From contig CAVWNV010000005.1 of the NCBI GenBank assembly GCA_963756515.1, forward strand, positions 62,001 through 126,000: 64,000 nucleotides of DNA, given 5' to 3'. A program made the translations under genes and the position numbers. Source of the stretch: Bog-756 sp963756515 (GTDB lineage Bacteria > Actinomycetota > Acidimicrobiia > Acidimicrobiales > RAAP-2). A model generated the notes under the pieces. That model was not told the DNA's origin. It saw nothing but the letters and a program-made list of their open reading frames with translations, and searched no databases. This document shows, piece by piece, positions 24,714 to 33,338 of the stretch. Numbering within the stretch: position 1 is the first letter of the stretch; each line of letters opens with the position of its first letter.

Positions 24714-26261
24714 TCATGGGACCGGGCTGCGGCTCCGCTCCACTCTGGCCGGGGCCGTCGGACCGAAGGCGCTGACACCCACGGGTCGCCGGTCCTCCAC
24801 GTTGATCGGGGCGGGAAGTACCCGGACCGAGCCACCGGGGTCGTCGGCGGAGCTGAAGCCCTTCCGGGTCACCTTGCCCCACGACTTCTTGCCCCTGACG
24901 AAGCTCATGATGCCGCGGAGCCGCCACACCACGGTCAACTGCCGGAAACCGAAGTTCTCCAGCACGGCCCACACGGTGAGCAGGGCCCGGTCACGGGCCC
25001 GGCCATACCGGCGGAACGAGAGCTCCTCGAGCATGAGGGCCAGCATGGACAGGAGCGTCCCCAGTCCGCAGGCCAGCGAGAAGAACAGGACGGCGAACAG
25101 CGGCGAGAGCTGACCGAGGATCACTCCGGCGACGACGACGACCACACCGATGGCTTCCACGATCGGTGCCATCCATTCGAACAGGATGAAGGCCGGATAC
25201 ACGACCAGGCCGAGTACCCCGTACCGGGGATTCAGGAGAAGTCGACGGTGGCGCCACATGACATCCGAGAACCCCCGCTGCCACCGTTCCCGCTGTCGCC
25301 CGAGTGCCCTCAGCGTCGTGGGCGTCTCCGTCCATGCCACCGGGTCGGGGACGAACTCGATCCGAGCCGGACGGCCGGTCTCGTAGCCGTGACGTCGGAG
25401 TCGGACGATGAGTTCCATGTCCTCACCCACGCTCTTGGCGTAACCGTCGCATTCGAGCAGGTTCTGGCGACGGAACAGCCCGAATGCTCCGGAGATCAGG
25501 AGATTTCCGCCCAGCCGGTTCCAGCCCGGACGACCGAACAGGAAGGCGCGCAGGTACTCGACCGCCTGGATCCCGGCGACGGCCCGATGCGGTCCACGCT
25601 CTGAGGCCAGACGACCGTGGGTGACGGTGCAACCGTTGGCCACACGAATGGTGGCGCCGGCGGCGACCACGTCATCCGAGCGGATGAAGGGCCGGACCAG
25701 GCGTCGCAGGCCGTCAGGATCGAGAATCGTGTCTGCGTCGATGGCGCAGACCAGTTCGCTGCTCGAGACGTTCAGCCCGACATTCAAGGCGTCGGCCTTA
25801 CCCCCGTTCTCCTTCGAGACGACGATGAGATTGGGGAACGAGCGAGAGTGGTAGATCTTCCTGACCGGCCGGGTCCGAATCTTGCGGTCATAGATGGGCT
25901 GGATAGGCAGGAGATCGAAGGTGGCGACAAGCAGGCCGAGGGTCTCATCAGTGGAGCCGTCGTCGATGACCACGATCTCCAACTGGGGGTAGGCCAGTGT
26001 GAGCAGGGCACGGACGCTCTCGACGATGCTCGGCTCCTCGTTGTGAGCCGGCACCAGCATCGAGATGGACGGGACGAGCTCCGAAGAGAGGATCCCCCTG
26101 TACTTCTCCGCTCGCACCTCCCGTAGGTACCGGTGCATCTCCAGGGCGGCCGAGATGTACAGCACGAGATAGAACAGCCCGAGGGCCACGAAGTAGGCCA
26201 GAACGACGTAGGTGACGGGCACGATGAACATTCGGTAGAAGTGATCCAGTGATGGCGTCAT
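24714..26261 (-). CDS. Processive family-2 glycosyltransferase (PgaC/cellulose-synthase-like)
   Basis: A 515-aa membrane GT2 of the poly-beta-glycan synthase type. TM helices are at about residues 10-40 and a cluster lies after residue 320 (LGLVVYPAFILFEWM, EAIGVVVVVAGVILG, LFAVLFFSLACGLG). Catalytic motifs are IDDGSTDE, AIDADT (DxD), GEDMEL and QRERW (QxxRW). It makes and probably extrudes a beta-linked polysaccharide from UDP-sugar. The start is set by ATGA overlap with the HEAT-repeat gene. No PilZ domain is present. The product (poly-GlcNAc, cellulose or hyaluronan-like) is not decided by sequence. Confidence 0.9.
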   Translation of the reverse strand: MTPSLDHFYRMFIVPVTYVVLAYFVALGLFYLVLYISAALEMHRYLREVRAEKYRGILSSELVPSISMLVPAHNEEPSIVESVRALLTLAYPQLEIVVIDDGSTDETLGLLVATFDLLPIQPIYDRKIRTRPVRKIYHSRSFPNLIVVSKENGGKADALNVGLNVSSSELVCAIDADTILDPDGLRRLVRPFIRSDDVVAAGATIRVANGCTVTHGRLASERGPHRAVAGIQAVEYLRAFLFGRPGWNRLGGNLLISGAFGLFRRQNLLECDGYAKSVGEDMELIVRLRRHGYETGRPARIEFVPDPVAWTETPTTLRALGRQRERWQRGFSDVMWRHRRLLLNPRYGVLGLVVYPAFILFEWMAPIVEAIGVVVVVAGVILGQLSPLFAVLFFSLACGLGTLLSMLALMLEELSFRRYGRARDRALLTVWAVLENFGFRQLTVVWRLRGIMSFVRGKKSWGKVTRKGFSSADDPGGSVRVLPAPINVEDRRPVGVSAFGPTAPARVERSRSPVP

Positions 26262-27310
26262 GCTGCCTTCTCCTTCGTCGACAGGGATTGGAGATGAAGT
26301 GCCTGGGCGGCCATCTCTGCCGCCGGCCCCCGGCCCGTCGCCTCTGACCGCAGGAGGATGAGACCGGGTGCTCCCAACGCTCTCAGGGCCAGGACGGCCT
26401 GGTGGCGGAGCTCCCAGGACGGGTGGCTGAGCACGCGCTCGACACTGGCTGCTGCCGGCCAATAACAGAGTCGGGCCAGACCGGCGATGGCGGCCAGCAC
26501 GACGTCGTCTGAGTCGTCCTCCAGAAGGGCGACGAGTGTGGAGCCGGCACGGGGATTCCCCGTACTGGCCAACACGGAAGCAGCCAGGGCCCGGATGTTC
26601 GGCGACGGATCGGAGACCATCGACTCCGCCCGGGCGAACGACCGCTCGTCACCGACGGCAGCCGCCACCGTCAGGATCCGGGCGGTGACATGGTCGTCGG
26701 CAGTGTCCAACGCCGCCGAGAGGGCTTCGAATGCAGGCAGCCCGATGCGGATCAGCGCATCCTGAGCGGCGAATCGGCACTGCCCGTCCGCATCATCGAG
26801 TTCGGCGATCAGGCCGGCGATCCCCCGGGCACTGGGTGTGACCGCACACCACGCCGCCGCCTGGGCCCGGACCTCCGGAGCCTTGTCGGAGAACAGGGTG
26901 CCCATGGACTCGGATTCCACACCGAATGCGGTGAGTACCCGAGCCGAGTAGAGGCGGATGGGCCACCGGCGACCGTGCACGCCCCGTCTGGCCTCCTCGA
27001 GCAGGCCGATCCGCTCTCCCAGGCCCACCAGAACCAGCCGGGACGTGCCCGTGACCGAAGGGGCGAGATCGAGCATCATGGTGATGATCGATCGTCGCGA
27101 GAACCGGTCGAGGTCGGTGAACATCGCCATGGCCTTCGAGTCGTCGCCGGACAGGGCGGCGACCAGTGCCAGTCGAGCCTCCACCAGCGAGGGCTCCCGT
27201 CGGATCCTGTGCCCCTGTACCAGGCTGCTGACGGCGACGGTGACCAGTACGGCGACGACCGCCGAGCCGATGACGATCAGCATGACGACGATGAGGACGA
27301 TCGCCCTCAT
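26258..27310 (-). CDS. Membrane-anchored HEAT-repeat protein
   Basis: A 350-aa protein. One N-terminal TM helix (residues about 3-30) is followed by a short basic stretch and then an all-helical region. At least four clear HEAT repeats are visible, e.g. APEVRAQAAAWCAV, NIRALAASVLASTGN, DVVLAAIAGLARLC and WELRHQAVLALRALG. No catalytic motif. It is coupled by ATGA overlaps both to the signalling scaffold upstream and to GT2 downstream. It is probably an adaptor that links the cytoplasmic signal protein to the membrane glycosyltransferase. Confidence 0.88.
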   Translation of the reverse strand: MRAIVLIVVMLIVIGSAVVAVLVTVAVSSLVQGHRIRREPSLVEARLALVAALSGDDSKAMAMFTDLDRFSRRSIITMMLDLAPSVTGTSRLVLVGLGERIGLLEEARRGVHGRRWPIRLYSARVLTAFGVESESMGTLFSDKAPEVRAQAAAWCAVTPSARGIAGLIAELDDADGQCRFAAQDALIRIGLPAFEALSAALDTADDHVTARILTVAAAVGDERSFARAESMVSDPSPNIRALAASVLASTGNPRAGSTLVALLEDDSDDVVLAAIAGLARLCYWPAAASVERVLSHPSWELRHQAVLALRALGAPGLILLRSEATGRGPAAEMAAQALHLQSLSTKEKAA

Positions 27311-29328
27311 GCCGCCACCACCGGAAGTGTCTGGTCGAGTCGACCCAGCAGGAACGGGACACTGAACGGCTTGGTGATGTGTTCGGTCGCCCCCAGGCCG
27401 AGCGCACGGAGCATCTCCGCTTCGTTCGATCGTGCCGTCAGCATGATCACTCGGCTCTCGTCGAGGACACCACGGCTCTTCAGGACCTGGAGAACTCCGA
27501 ACCCGTCCAGACTCGGTAGTCCGACGTCGAGCAGCACGGTTCGTCCCTTTATCCGGCCCTCCCCCAGCTCCTTGGCCGCCTCCGCTCCGTCGCTGAAGCG
27601 CGCGTAGGAGTGCCGCCGGAGTGAGAGGGCGTTCTCGATGACATCGGCGACCGAGTCGTCATCCTCGACGATCACGACATCGACGCTGTGCCCGACGTGA
27701 CCCGGGGGATGCTGGCCCGAGACGAGGACCGAGTTCTGGCCGGGCCTGGCCCGACGGAGCGACGTCTCGCAGATTCGCTCCAACGAGGACAGGCTCGAAC
27801 CGTCGGCTGGGGCTCCCGCCACTCCGGCGCTGAACGTGACGTAGGCGCGCTGGCCCGAGGTGGTGAGGATTCCCTCGGCTGAGAGCGATCGGAGGAGGTC
27901 GGTCACACGTTCGGATGCGTCGATCTTCTGGGCACCGAGGATTCCCACCGCAAATCCGTCATGGGTCCATCGACCAACGACATCCGGCCCGCTGAAGTAC
28001 CCCTTGAGCCGGGCTCCGAGTCTGCGAAGCACCACGTCACCACTGGCGTTGCCCTCGGATTGACGGATCTGATCGAAACCGTCGACGGTGATGAGGGCGA
28101 GGGCGAACGGCTGACCACCGCCGGTGGTGAGCCCCAGGAGGCGGTCGAGCGATCGCTCCGTCGCGGATCGATTACCTGTTTCCGTGGTCGGATCGGTGTC
28201 GCTGCGGGACAGGACCAACCGACCCCGAACAAGGTGGTTGTTCAATCTGGTCCCGAGATCGGGCGCCGAGATGGCCACCGACAGGAAGTCGTCAGCCCCG
28301 GCCGAAATGGCGTTGTCGAGATCCAGCGACCCCCGTCTACCCACCATGACCACAGGAAGGTGATGCCACCTCGGATCGGCCCGGAGCACCTGACACATCT
28401 CCGCGCCACTCATCTGGGATCCTTCGGAGCCGATGACGACGAGATCGGGCGCGTGGGCCTCGAGGGCTTCCCACAACAGTGTCGGATCGTCGCAGTTGGC
28501 CAGTTGGCAGCCCGAGCCGTCGAGCGCCTCGTGCAGCCACCCGCTCACGCCCGCGTCGGTGTTGAAGGACAGCACGAACGACTGGTCCGGGCGTTGCCGA
28601 TCGACCGCCTCGGCCAGGAAGGAGATGGTCTGTCGGGCCCCCTGCGTGCGGCGCATGACACCCGTGGCTCCACACCGGGCCAGTTCGGCCCGACGTTCGA
28701 GTCCGTCGCTCTCGGTCAGGACGATCACGGCGGTCCTTTTGCTCAGTCCGGCGACGATCCGGAGCAGCTCGGAGCGCGCCAACCGTCGGCCCGGACCGTC
28801 ATCGATGACGACCGCGGCCGGAGGATTGCCGCTCATGCCCACGGACTCCACCTCGCTGGACGGAACGACCAGGAAGCCCACGGCGGTCGCCTCCACGGTC
28901 AACCGGGAGACGAGGTCCGCATCGGTGGACATGACGTGGACGATGGCATCCGAGATGGGCGCCCCCTCGTCCGACGACAGGGCGTGTGTCGCCGTACCGT
29001 CGCCGGCTCCCTCCACCGAGGCTCGCAGTGCCGTCACTGCCTCCGCCAGGCGACGCCCGTCGATTTCCGGCTCCCGCAGGACGAACTCCGCCTCCAGCGC
29101 GGCACGACTTCCCGCGTCGAATCCGAACGTTCCGAGCGAGCCGGCCAGCTTGTGGGCGGCACCAGCGCCCTTGGAGACGGCGTTGCCGTCCACCACGCCT
29201 CGCAGCAGATTGGCAGTGGTCGCCTCGAGGAGGGAGATGCGATCGAGATTGGTCTGCCGATGGCGCCGCCACAGCGTGGCCAGAGCAGAACCCAGCGCGG
29301 CCTCTTCAGTAGGCGTGATGGTGGTCAT
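27307..29328 (-). CDS. HPt - pseudo-receiver - degenerate GGDEF - receiver signalling protein
   Basis: A 673-aa multidomain protein. It opens with an HPt-like domain with His59 in AAHKLAGSLGTFG. Two receiver-like domains lacking a clean Asp follow (about 125-365), then a GGDEF-fold region (about 375-540) in which the signature is WTHDGF instead of GGDEF, so cyclase activity is unlikely. The C-terminal receiver is intact: EDDDSV acidic pair, Asp601 in LLDVGLPSLDG, Thr in LTARS and Lys653 in ITKPF. It probably takes phosphate and signals through the HEAT protein to GT2. The ATG at 29328 is chosen as the first good start; the frame is open upstream to 29655. Confidence 0.82.
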   Translation of the reverse strand: MTTITPTEEAALGSALATLWRRHRQTNLDRISLLEATTANLLRGVVDGNAVSKGAGAAHKLAGSLGTFGFDAGSRAALEAEFVLREPEIDGRRLAEAVTALRASVEGAGDGTATHALSSDEGAPISDAIVHVMSTDADLVSRLTVEATAVGFLVVPSSEVESVGMSGNPPAAVVIDDGPGRRLARSELLRIVAGLSKRTAVIVLTESDGLERRAELARCGATGVMRRTQGARQTISFLAEAVDRQRPDQSFVLSFNTDAGVSGWLHEALDGSGCQLANCDDPTLLWEALEAHAPDLVVIGSEGSQMSGAEMCQVLRADPRWHHLPVVMVGRRGSLDLDNAISAGADDFLSVAISAPDLGTRLNNHLVRGRLVLSRSDTDPTTETGNRSATERSLDRLLGLTTGGGQPFALALITVDGFDQIRQSEGNASGDVVLRRLGARLKGYFSGPDVVGRWTHDGFAVGILGAQKIDASERVTDLLRSLSAEGILTTSGQRAYVTFSAGVAGAPADGSSLSSLERICETSLRRARPGQNSVLVSGQHPPGHVGHSVDVVIVEDDDSVADVIENALSLRRHSYARFSDGAEAAKELGEGRIKGRTVLLDVGLPSLDGFGVLQVLKSRGVLDESRVIMLTARSNEAEMLRALGLGATEHITKPFSVPFLLGRLDQTLPVVAA

Positions 29329-29901
29329 GACGCCGTCACCGACGCCGACATGAGGATGGCGGTGGCAGTGATTCCCGCCGCGGATCTCGCCGCTTCCTTC
29401 GTTATCCTGGCGTGGTCGATAGTCCCGACATCGGAATGCAGCAGGCTTCTCATTCTTTCGACTCCTTGGGCAGTTGGTCCGGCCGGCCGGGCGATTGCGC
29501 ACGGTCGACATTCGAATCGTGTGGGCAGATTGACTCGGTTGTCGGCAGGTCGAATCGCTCGGGCAGGGTACGAACGACAGCAGTGCAACTTCGGTTGTGT
29601 TGTGTCGCTCTCCTAGTAGCTTCGGCCGCGACAATGCATCCCTACAGCCGTGCACGCCCTAAAGAACCGGGGGGATGCACACCCTCACCTCCGTCGCCAC
29701 GGGGCCCGGATGACGTTCCGGCCGGGGGATGGCGCAGGATGAGCTGAGGAGGGGAAGCGTGTTGCGCCGCCGGGCTGCTGCCGAACCCGGGGCCGACGAG
29801 TGGACCCAAGCGAACGTGCGGAGTGACTACAGCGAGCGACGGCACCAGAATTGGCAGGAGTGGGGTTTCGAACCTATGCCGAGCCAAGGAGGCCGATGCT
29901 C
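29329..29901. other. Intergenic region, no convincing gene
   Basis: These 573 bp separate the signalling operon (minus) from the DUF1003 gene (plus) and must hold both promoters. The part at 29400-29650 is less GC-rich than the genes. Short frames here (e.g. 29412-29747) lack family features or clear ribosome sites. I see no RNA gene or dyad that I would name. Confidence 0.5.
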
Positions 29902-30354
29902 ATGTCCACCCTCGAGAATGACGCTCTGGAGACGACATACGAACCGCACGACACGCAGCATTCGCCGGTCGTCCTCTATCAACTCAAGAAACGAGCGGAT
30001 GACTGGCAGCTGAACCTCGCCGACCGGATCACCACATTTGCGGGCTCCATGCCGTTCGTCTGGGTACATGTCGCCATCTTTGTGTTCTGGGTCGCCACCG
30101 GCCTCTTCGGTGCTGACCGCTATCCTTTCCAATTTCTGACGTTTCTGGTGTCTCTAGAAGCGATCTTCCTCTCGACCTTCGTCATGATCGGTCAAAACCG
30201 ACAGGCCGCGTTTCAACAGGCCAAAGCGGATCACGACTTTCATGCGGCAGAGACCGAGTTGAAACTGAACACCGAGTTGACGCGCCGGATCCACGCCATG
30301 ACCCGAGAGATCCACGCCATAGTGAAGGAGACCGGTTCTCGAAGCGATGAATAG
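29902..30354 (+). CDS. DUF1003 membrane protein
   Basis: A 150-aa protein of the DUF1003 family. Two TM helices (SMPFVWVHVAIFVFWVATGL and QFLTFLVSLEAIFLSTFVMI) are joined by a short loop DRYPF, and NRQAAFQQAKADHDF follows, then a helical C-terminus. The start at 29902 has AAGGAGG nine bases upstream; the ATG at 29896 would leave only three. The family is often found near Mg2+ or stress genes, but its function is not established. Confidence 0.88.
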   Translation: MSTLENDALETTYEPHDTQHSPVVLYQLKKRADDWQLNLADRITTFAGSMPFVWVHVAIFVFWVATGLFGADRYPFQFLTFLVSLEAIFLSTFVMIGQNRQAAFQQAKADHDFHAAETELKLNTELTRRIHAMTREIHAIVKETGSRSDE

Positions 30355-30681
30355 ACCTGTCCTGCCGGGCCGTCGCCGATCTGGAGCCGACGAGCCGTTG
30401 TCACCGATCTGCCAGTGAGCATCCAACAGGTTGGCGCGGTAACTCGCCGACTATCAAGTGGCCTTGGCTGATCGGCGGCGGCGTGACCTTCGGCCCTAGC
30501 CAATGCCGATAGTGAGCTCCATGCTGAAAGGGTCCACGGATTAACAAGGAGACCAACATGAAGGCACGTGCCTTCGAATGACCGGCATGATCAATTGGGG
30601 CAATCGGCACCCACCCGGTAGATCGGCCCGCCATGTCCATGTCGGGCCCGACACTTCCGAGGTTCATACCGCGAGTCATCG
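30355..30681. other. Intergenic region with a minigene
   Basis: These 327 bp separate the DUF1003 gene and gpsA. The only item seen is an 8-codon ORF with a strong SD at 30558-30581. No tRNA, dyad or other gene was recognised. Confidence 0.5.
30558..30581 (+). other. Seven-residue ORF with strong SD (leader peptide or gene remnant)
   Basis: ATG at 30558 follows AAGGAG by 8 nt and reads MKARAFE then TGA. The peptide looks like the first residues of a medium-chain alcohol dehydrogenase (MKARAF...), which suggests the start of a deleted gene. A leader peptide upstream of gpsA is the alternative. Neither is proven. Confidence 0.3.
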
Positions 30682-31671
30682 ATGAGGATCGCTGTACTCG
30701 GCGCTGGCTCCTGGGGGACGACCCTGGCGTCCCTGGTGGCCCCAAGGCATGACACGGTGCTTTGGGCCCGTAATCCCGACGTGGCCAAGTCCATCAGCAC
30801 CGAGCATCTCAATCCGATGTACCTGCCCGGTTTTGAATTGCCATTCGAACTCGCGGCCACCGACGACCTCGAGGAGGCCGTTGGCGACGCTGACCTTCTG
30901 GTCGTCGGTGTACCGATCTCCGGCTTCCGACGCGTGCTGGAGGCGTCAGCTGGGTACCTGCGACACTGGGTTCCGGTCATCAGCCTGTCCAAGGGTCTCG
31001 AGCGCGGTTCTCTCCTACGGATGACCGAAGTGGTCAGGCAGGTGGTCCCCGGGCATCCCGTGGCCGCCCTGACCGGACCGAACCTCGCCCTGGAGATCAT
31101 GTCGGGAAGGGCGGCCGCGACGGTCATCGCAACCGATGATCTCGAAGTGGCCAGTGCCATCCAAGCGGTGTTCACCCGAGGGGTCTTCCGGGTCTATCTG
31201 AACGATGACGTCATCGGTTGCGAGATGGGCGGAGCCCTCAAGAACATCATCGCCATAGCAGCAGGAATTGGGGAGGGGCTCGGTGTCGGCGACAACACGC
31301 GTGCCGCCGTCATGTCGCGAGGATTGGCTGAGCTCACCCGGCTCGGTGTGGCCATGGGTGCCCAGCCGGCCACCTTTGCCGGGCTGGCGGGAATGGGAGA
31401 TCTGATAGCCACCTGCATGAGTCCCCACAGTCGCAACCGGGCCGTGGGCGAACAGCTCGGCAGAGGCCGAGCTCTCGAGGACATTCTGGGAGAGATGCAC
31501 ATGGTCGCCGAGGGTGTGCACACCGTGGACGTGGCCCTCGAACTGGCGGAGCGTCATGGTCTTGAACTGCCGATTTGCACCATGATCAGCAGAATTGTCA
31601 ACGGCGAGATTCAGCCACTGGATGCCTACCGGGGCCTGACCTCACCTGGCCGAGAGAGAGATCCGTGCTGA
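30682..31671 (+). CDS. gpsA: Glycerol-3-phosphate dehydrogenase [NAD(P)+]
   Basis: A 329-aa cytoplasmic enzyme that reduces dihydroxyacetone phosphate to sn-glycerol-3-phosphate, the backbone of phospholipids and triacylglycerol. The NAD motif is VLGAGSWGTTLA; further motifs are SKGLE, ALTGPNLA, the catalytic-Lys segment GALKNIIAIAAG and the GLAGMGDLIATC loop. Neighbouring WS/DGAT and acyl-CoA synthetase genes suggest a supply role for storage lipid. It has no clear SD at the ATG and could be partly leaderless. Confidence 0.96.
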   Translation: MRIAVLGAGSWGTTLASLVAPRHDTVLWARNPDVAKSISTEHLNPMYLPGFELPFELAATDDLEEAVGDADLLVVGVPISGFRRVLEASAGYLRHWVPVISLSKGLERGSLLRMTEVVRQVVPGHPVAALTGPNLALEIMSGRAAATVIATDDLEVASAIQAVFTRGVFRVYLNDDVIGCEMGGALKNIIAIAAGIGEGLGVGDNTRAAVMSRGLAELTRLGVAMGAQPATFAGLAGMGDLIATCMSPHSRNRAVGEQLGRGRALEDILGEMHMVAEGVHTVDVALELAERHGLELPICTMISRIVNGEIQPLDAYRGLTSPGRERDPC

Positions 31672-31759
31672 GTCTGTGATCTCCAGCGGGTCCACCGACA
31701 GCATCTGATTGGCCGCATGCCTCTGCCGGTTGTCTCCGCGCGGCGTCCGGGCCACCGGT

Positions 31760-33217
31760 CTATCCGGATAGCTCAGCCATCAGTTGGGCGAAGAGGAGCA
31801 GGTGCCTGTCTCCCACGAAACTCTCGAGGACATGCTCCCGAGCACGCAAGCCGAGCTCGACGAGCCCTTCAGGGTGTTCGAACAGCTGGCTGAGGGCTTC
31901 TCCGAAAGCGGCCAGATCCGCCGGGTCGCTGAGAAGGACGCCTGTTCCGGGGACGATCTGCTCGGTGATCCCCCCGACATCTGAGGCCACCACGGCCTTC
32001 GCCTTCCACATACCCTCGGCCACGGTCAGCCCAAAACCTTCCTCCAGGCTCTTCTGCACGATCACGGTGGCGTGCCGTTGTATGGCATTGACCATGGCGG
32101 CGTTCTCGTCGACATCGGCCATGGGCAGGGTGACCAGCGTGACCCGTCGGCGGGCGGCGACTGGTAGCTCCTCCCAGGCTGCCAGACACTCGGCATACAC
32201 CTCGGCCCCCTCGGGGTCGTCGGTGACCCCGACCACCGCGGGACCCACCAACGCCAGGTGGGCATCGACCAGTGCCGGTGTCGCCGCAGCGAAACCCTCC
32301 ATGACGCCTTCCATGTCCTTCAGTCGATCCCATCGCGATACCTGGACGACCAAGGGCACTTCAGGTCCCAAGGGAGCGTCAGCGGAGACGACCGACGCTC
32401 GGCGCTCGACATACCCAGGGGCACCGTCGCCCCGGGTGAACGTTCCGGGCCGGTCCTTGGGTACTCCCTGGAGAAGACCGATGCGGCCGAGTGTGAGAAT
32501 CACGTTGCTCGGTGACATGTCCTGGTTCTTAGGCGAGAAGGGATCGATGGAGGGAGGAATCACCCGGATTCTTGACGCTTCGATCCAGGTGGGAACGTAC
32601 TCGGGGAGGGAGAAGATGTATGCCTCGCAGTGGGCGAGATGGGGCCGGAGAAACGCCCACGCCTCTTCGGTCCACTGGTTGTGTCCCGCCCGTCCGATGT
32701 GGCATCGCCAGACCACGCGGGCTCCGGCTGCGGCCAGCGCCGGAGCCATGCCGGCTGTTTGCGGATCATGGAGGAGAACCACGTCACCCGGGCGGACTCT
32801 GCTCATCACACCCACCGAATTCGCAGCAGTGATCTCCGCGTAGTGGGTGGTCTCGTTCGGCCCGAGCTCGCCGGAGTCCCCGGCCGTTCCGTGGAGACGA
32901 TTGTGGATCCGCTTGGTGATGGAGAAGAACTCAGTGTCGGCGCTCATGACGAGCCAGCGGATGTCGACGTCGGCATCCAGCGTGTAGCCCACCAGCACCT
33001 GAAGCATCTCGGCCACGCCGCCGCCGGCGGCCGTCGAGCTCACATTCCAAACCGTCTTTCCCTCGAACAGCTGACTGGTCTGAAATCCCGCCCGGCGAAG
33101 CTCCTCAAAACGCTTCGCGCCAATGAGCGGTTCGAGACGGGAGAGGGGGCGCGTGGCCACCTCGATCTCTCGGATCGGATGCATCTCCATTGCTGGTTCA
33201 GCCTTGGTCAATGCCAA
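31760..33217 (-). CDS. GT4 glycosyltransferase, TreT-type trehalose synthase-like
   Basis: A 485-aa GT-B enzyme. The N-terminal half has VWNVSSTAAGGGVAEMLQVLVGY (Gly-rich acceptor loop) and VVLLHDPQTAGMAPAL; the C-terminal half has VVQVSRWDRLKDMEGVMEGF and the donor-site EEGFGLTVAEGMWKAKAVVASDVGG. These match glycosyltransferases of the TreT group, which make trehalose from NDP-glucose and glucose. Other acceptors are possible. It lies downstream of the acyl-CoA synthetase (121 nt gap), convergent with gpsA. An internal ATG (residue 10 or 12) is an alternative start. Confidence 0.82.
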   Translation of the reverse strand: MALTKAEPAMEMHPIREIEVATRPLSRLEPLIGAKRFEELRRAGFQTSQLFEGKTVWNVSSTAAGGGVAEMLQVLVGYTLDADVDIRWLVMSADTEFFSITKRIHNRLHGTAGDSGELGPNETTHYAEITAANSVGVMSRVRPGDVVLLHDPQTAGMAPALAAAGARVVWRCHIGRAGHNQWTEEAWAFLRPHLAHCEAYIFSLPEYVPTWIEASRIRVIPPSIDPFSPKNQDMSPSNVILTLGRIGLLQGVPKDRPGTFTRGDGAPGYVERRASVVSADAPLGPEVPLVVQVSRWDRLKDMEGVMEGFAAATPALVDAHLALVGPAVVGVTDDPEGAEVYAECLAAWEELPVAARRRVTLVTLPMADVDENAAMVNAIQRHATVIVQKSLEEGFGLTVAEGMWKAKAVVASDVGGITEQIVPGTGVLLSDPADLAAFGEALSQLFEHPEGLVELGLRAREHVLESFVGDRHLLLFAQLMAELSG

Positions 33218-33338
33218 GATCCTCCCACGTGGAGCTCACGTTCTTGACCATGAGGACGCCCCGACAGAGGGTCACAACGCACATCGACCCCAGATAGGAG
33301 CGCGTCAACGTGAGCCCGGCCCGACTGCGAGGGCTGAT

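Noticed and set aside
29412..29747. 111-aa ORF between the signalling operon and DUF1003
   Set aside because: No ribosome site, no family features and irregular composition; treated as non-coding.
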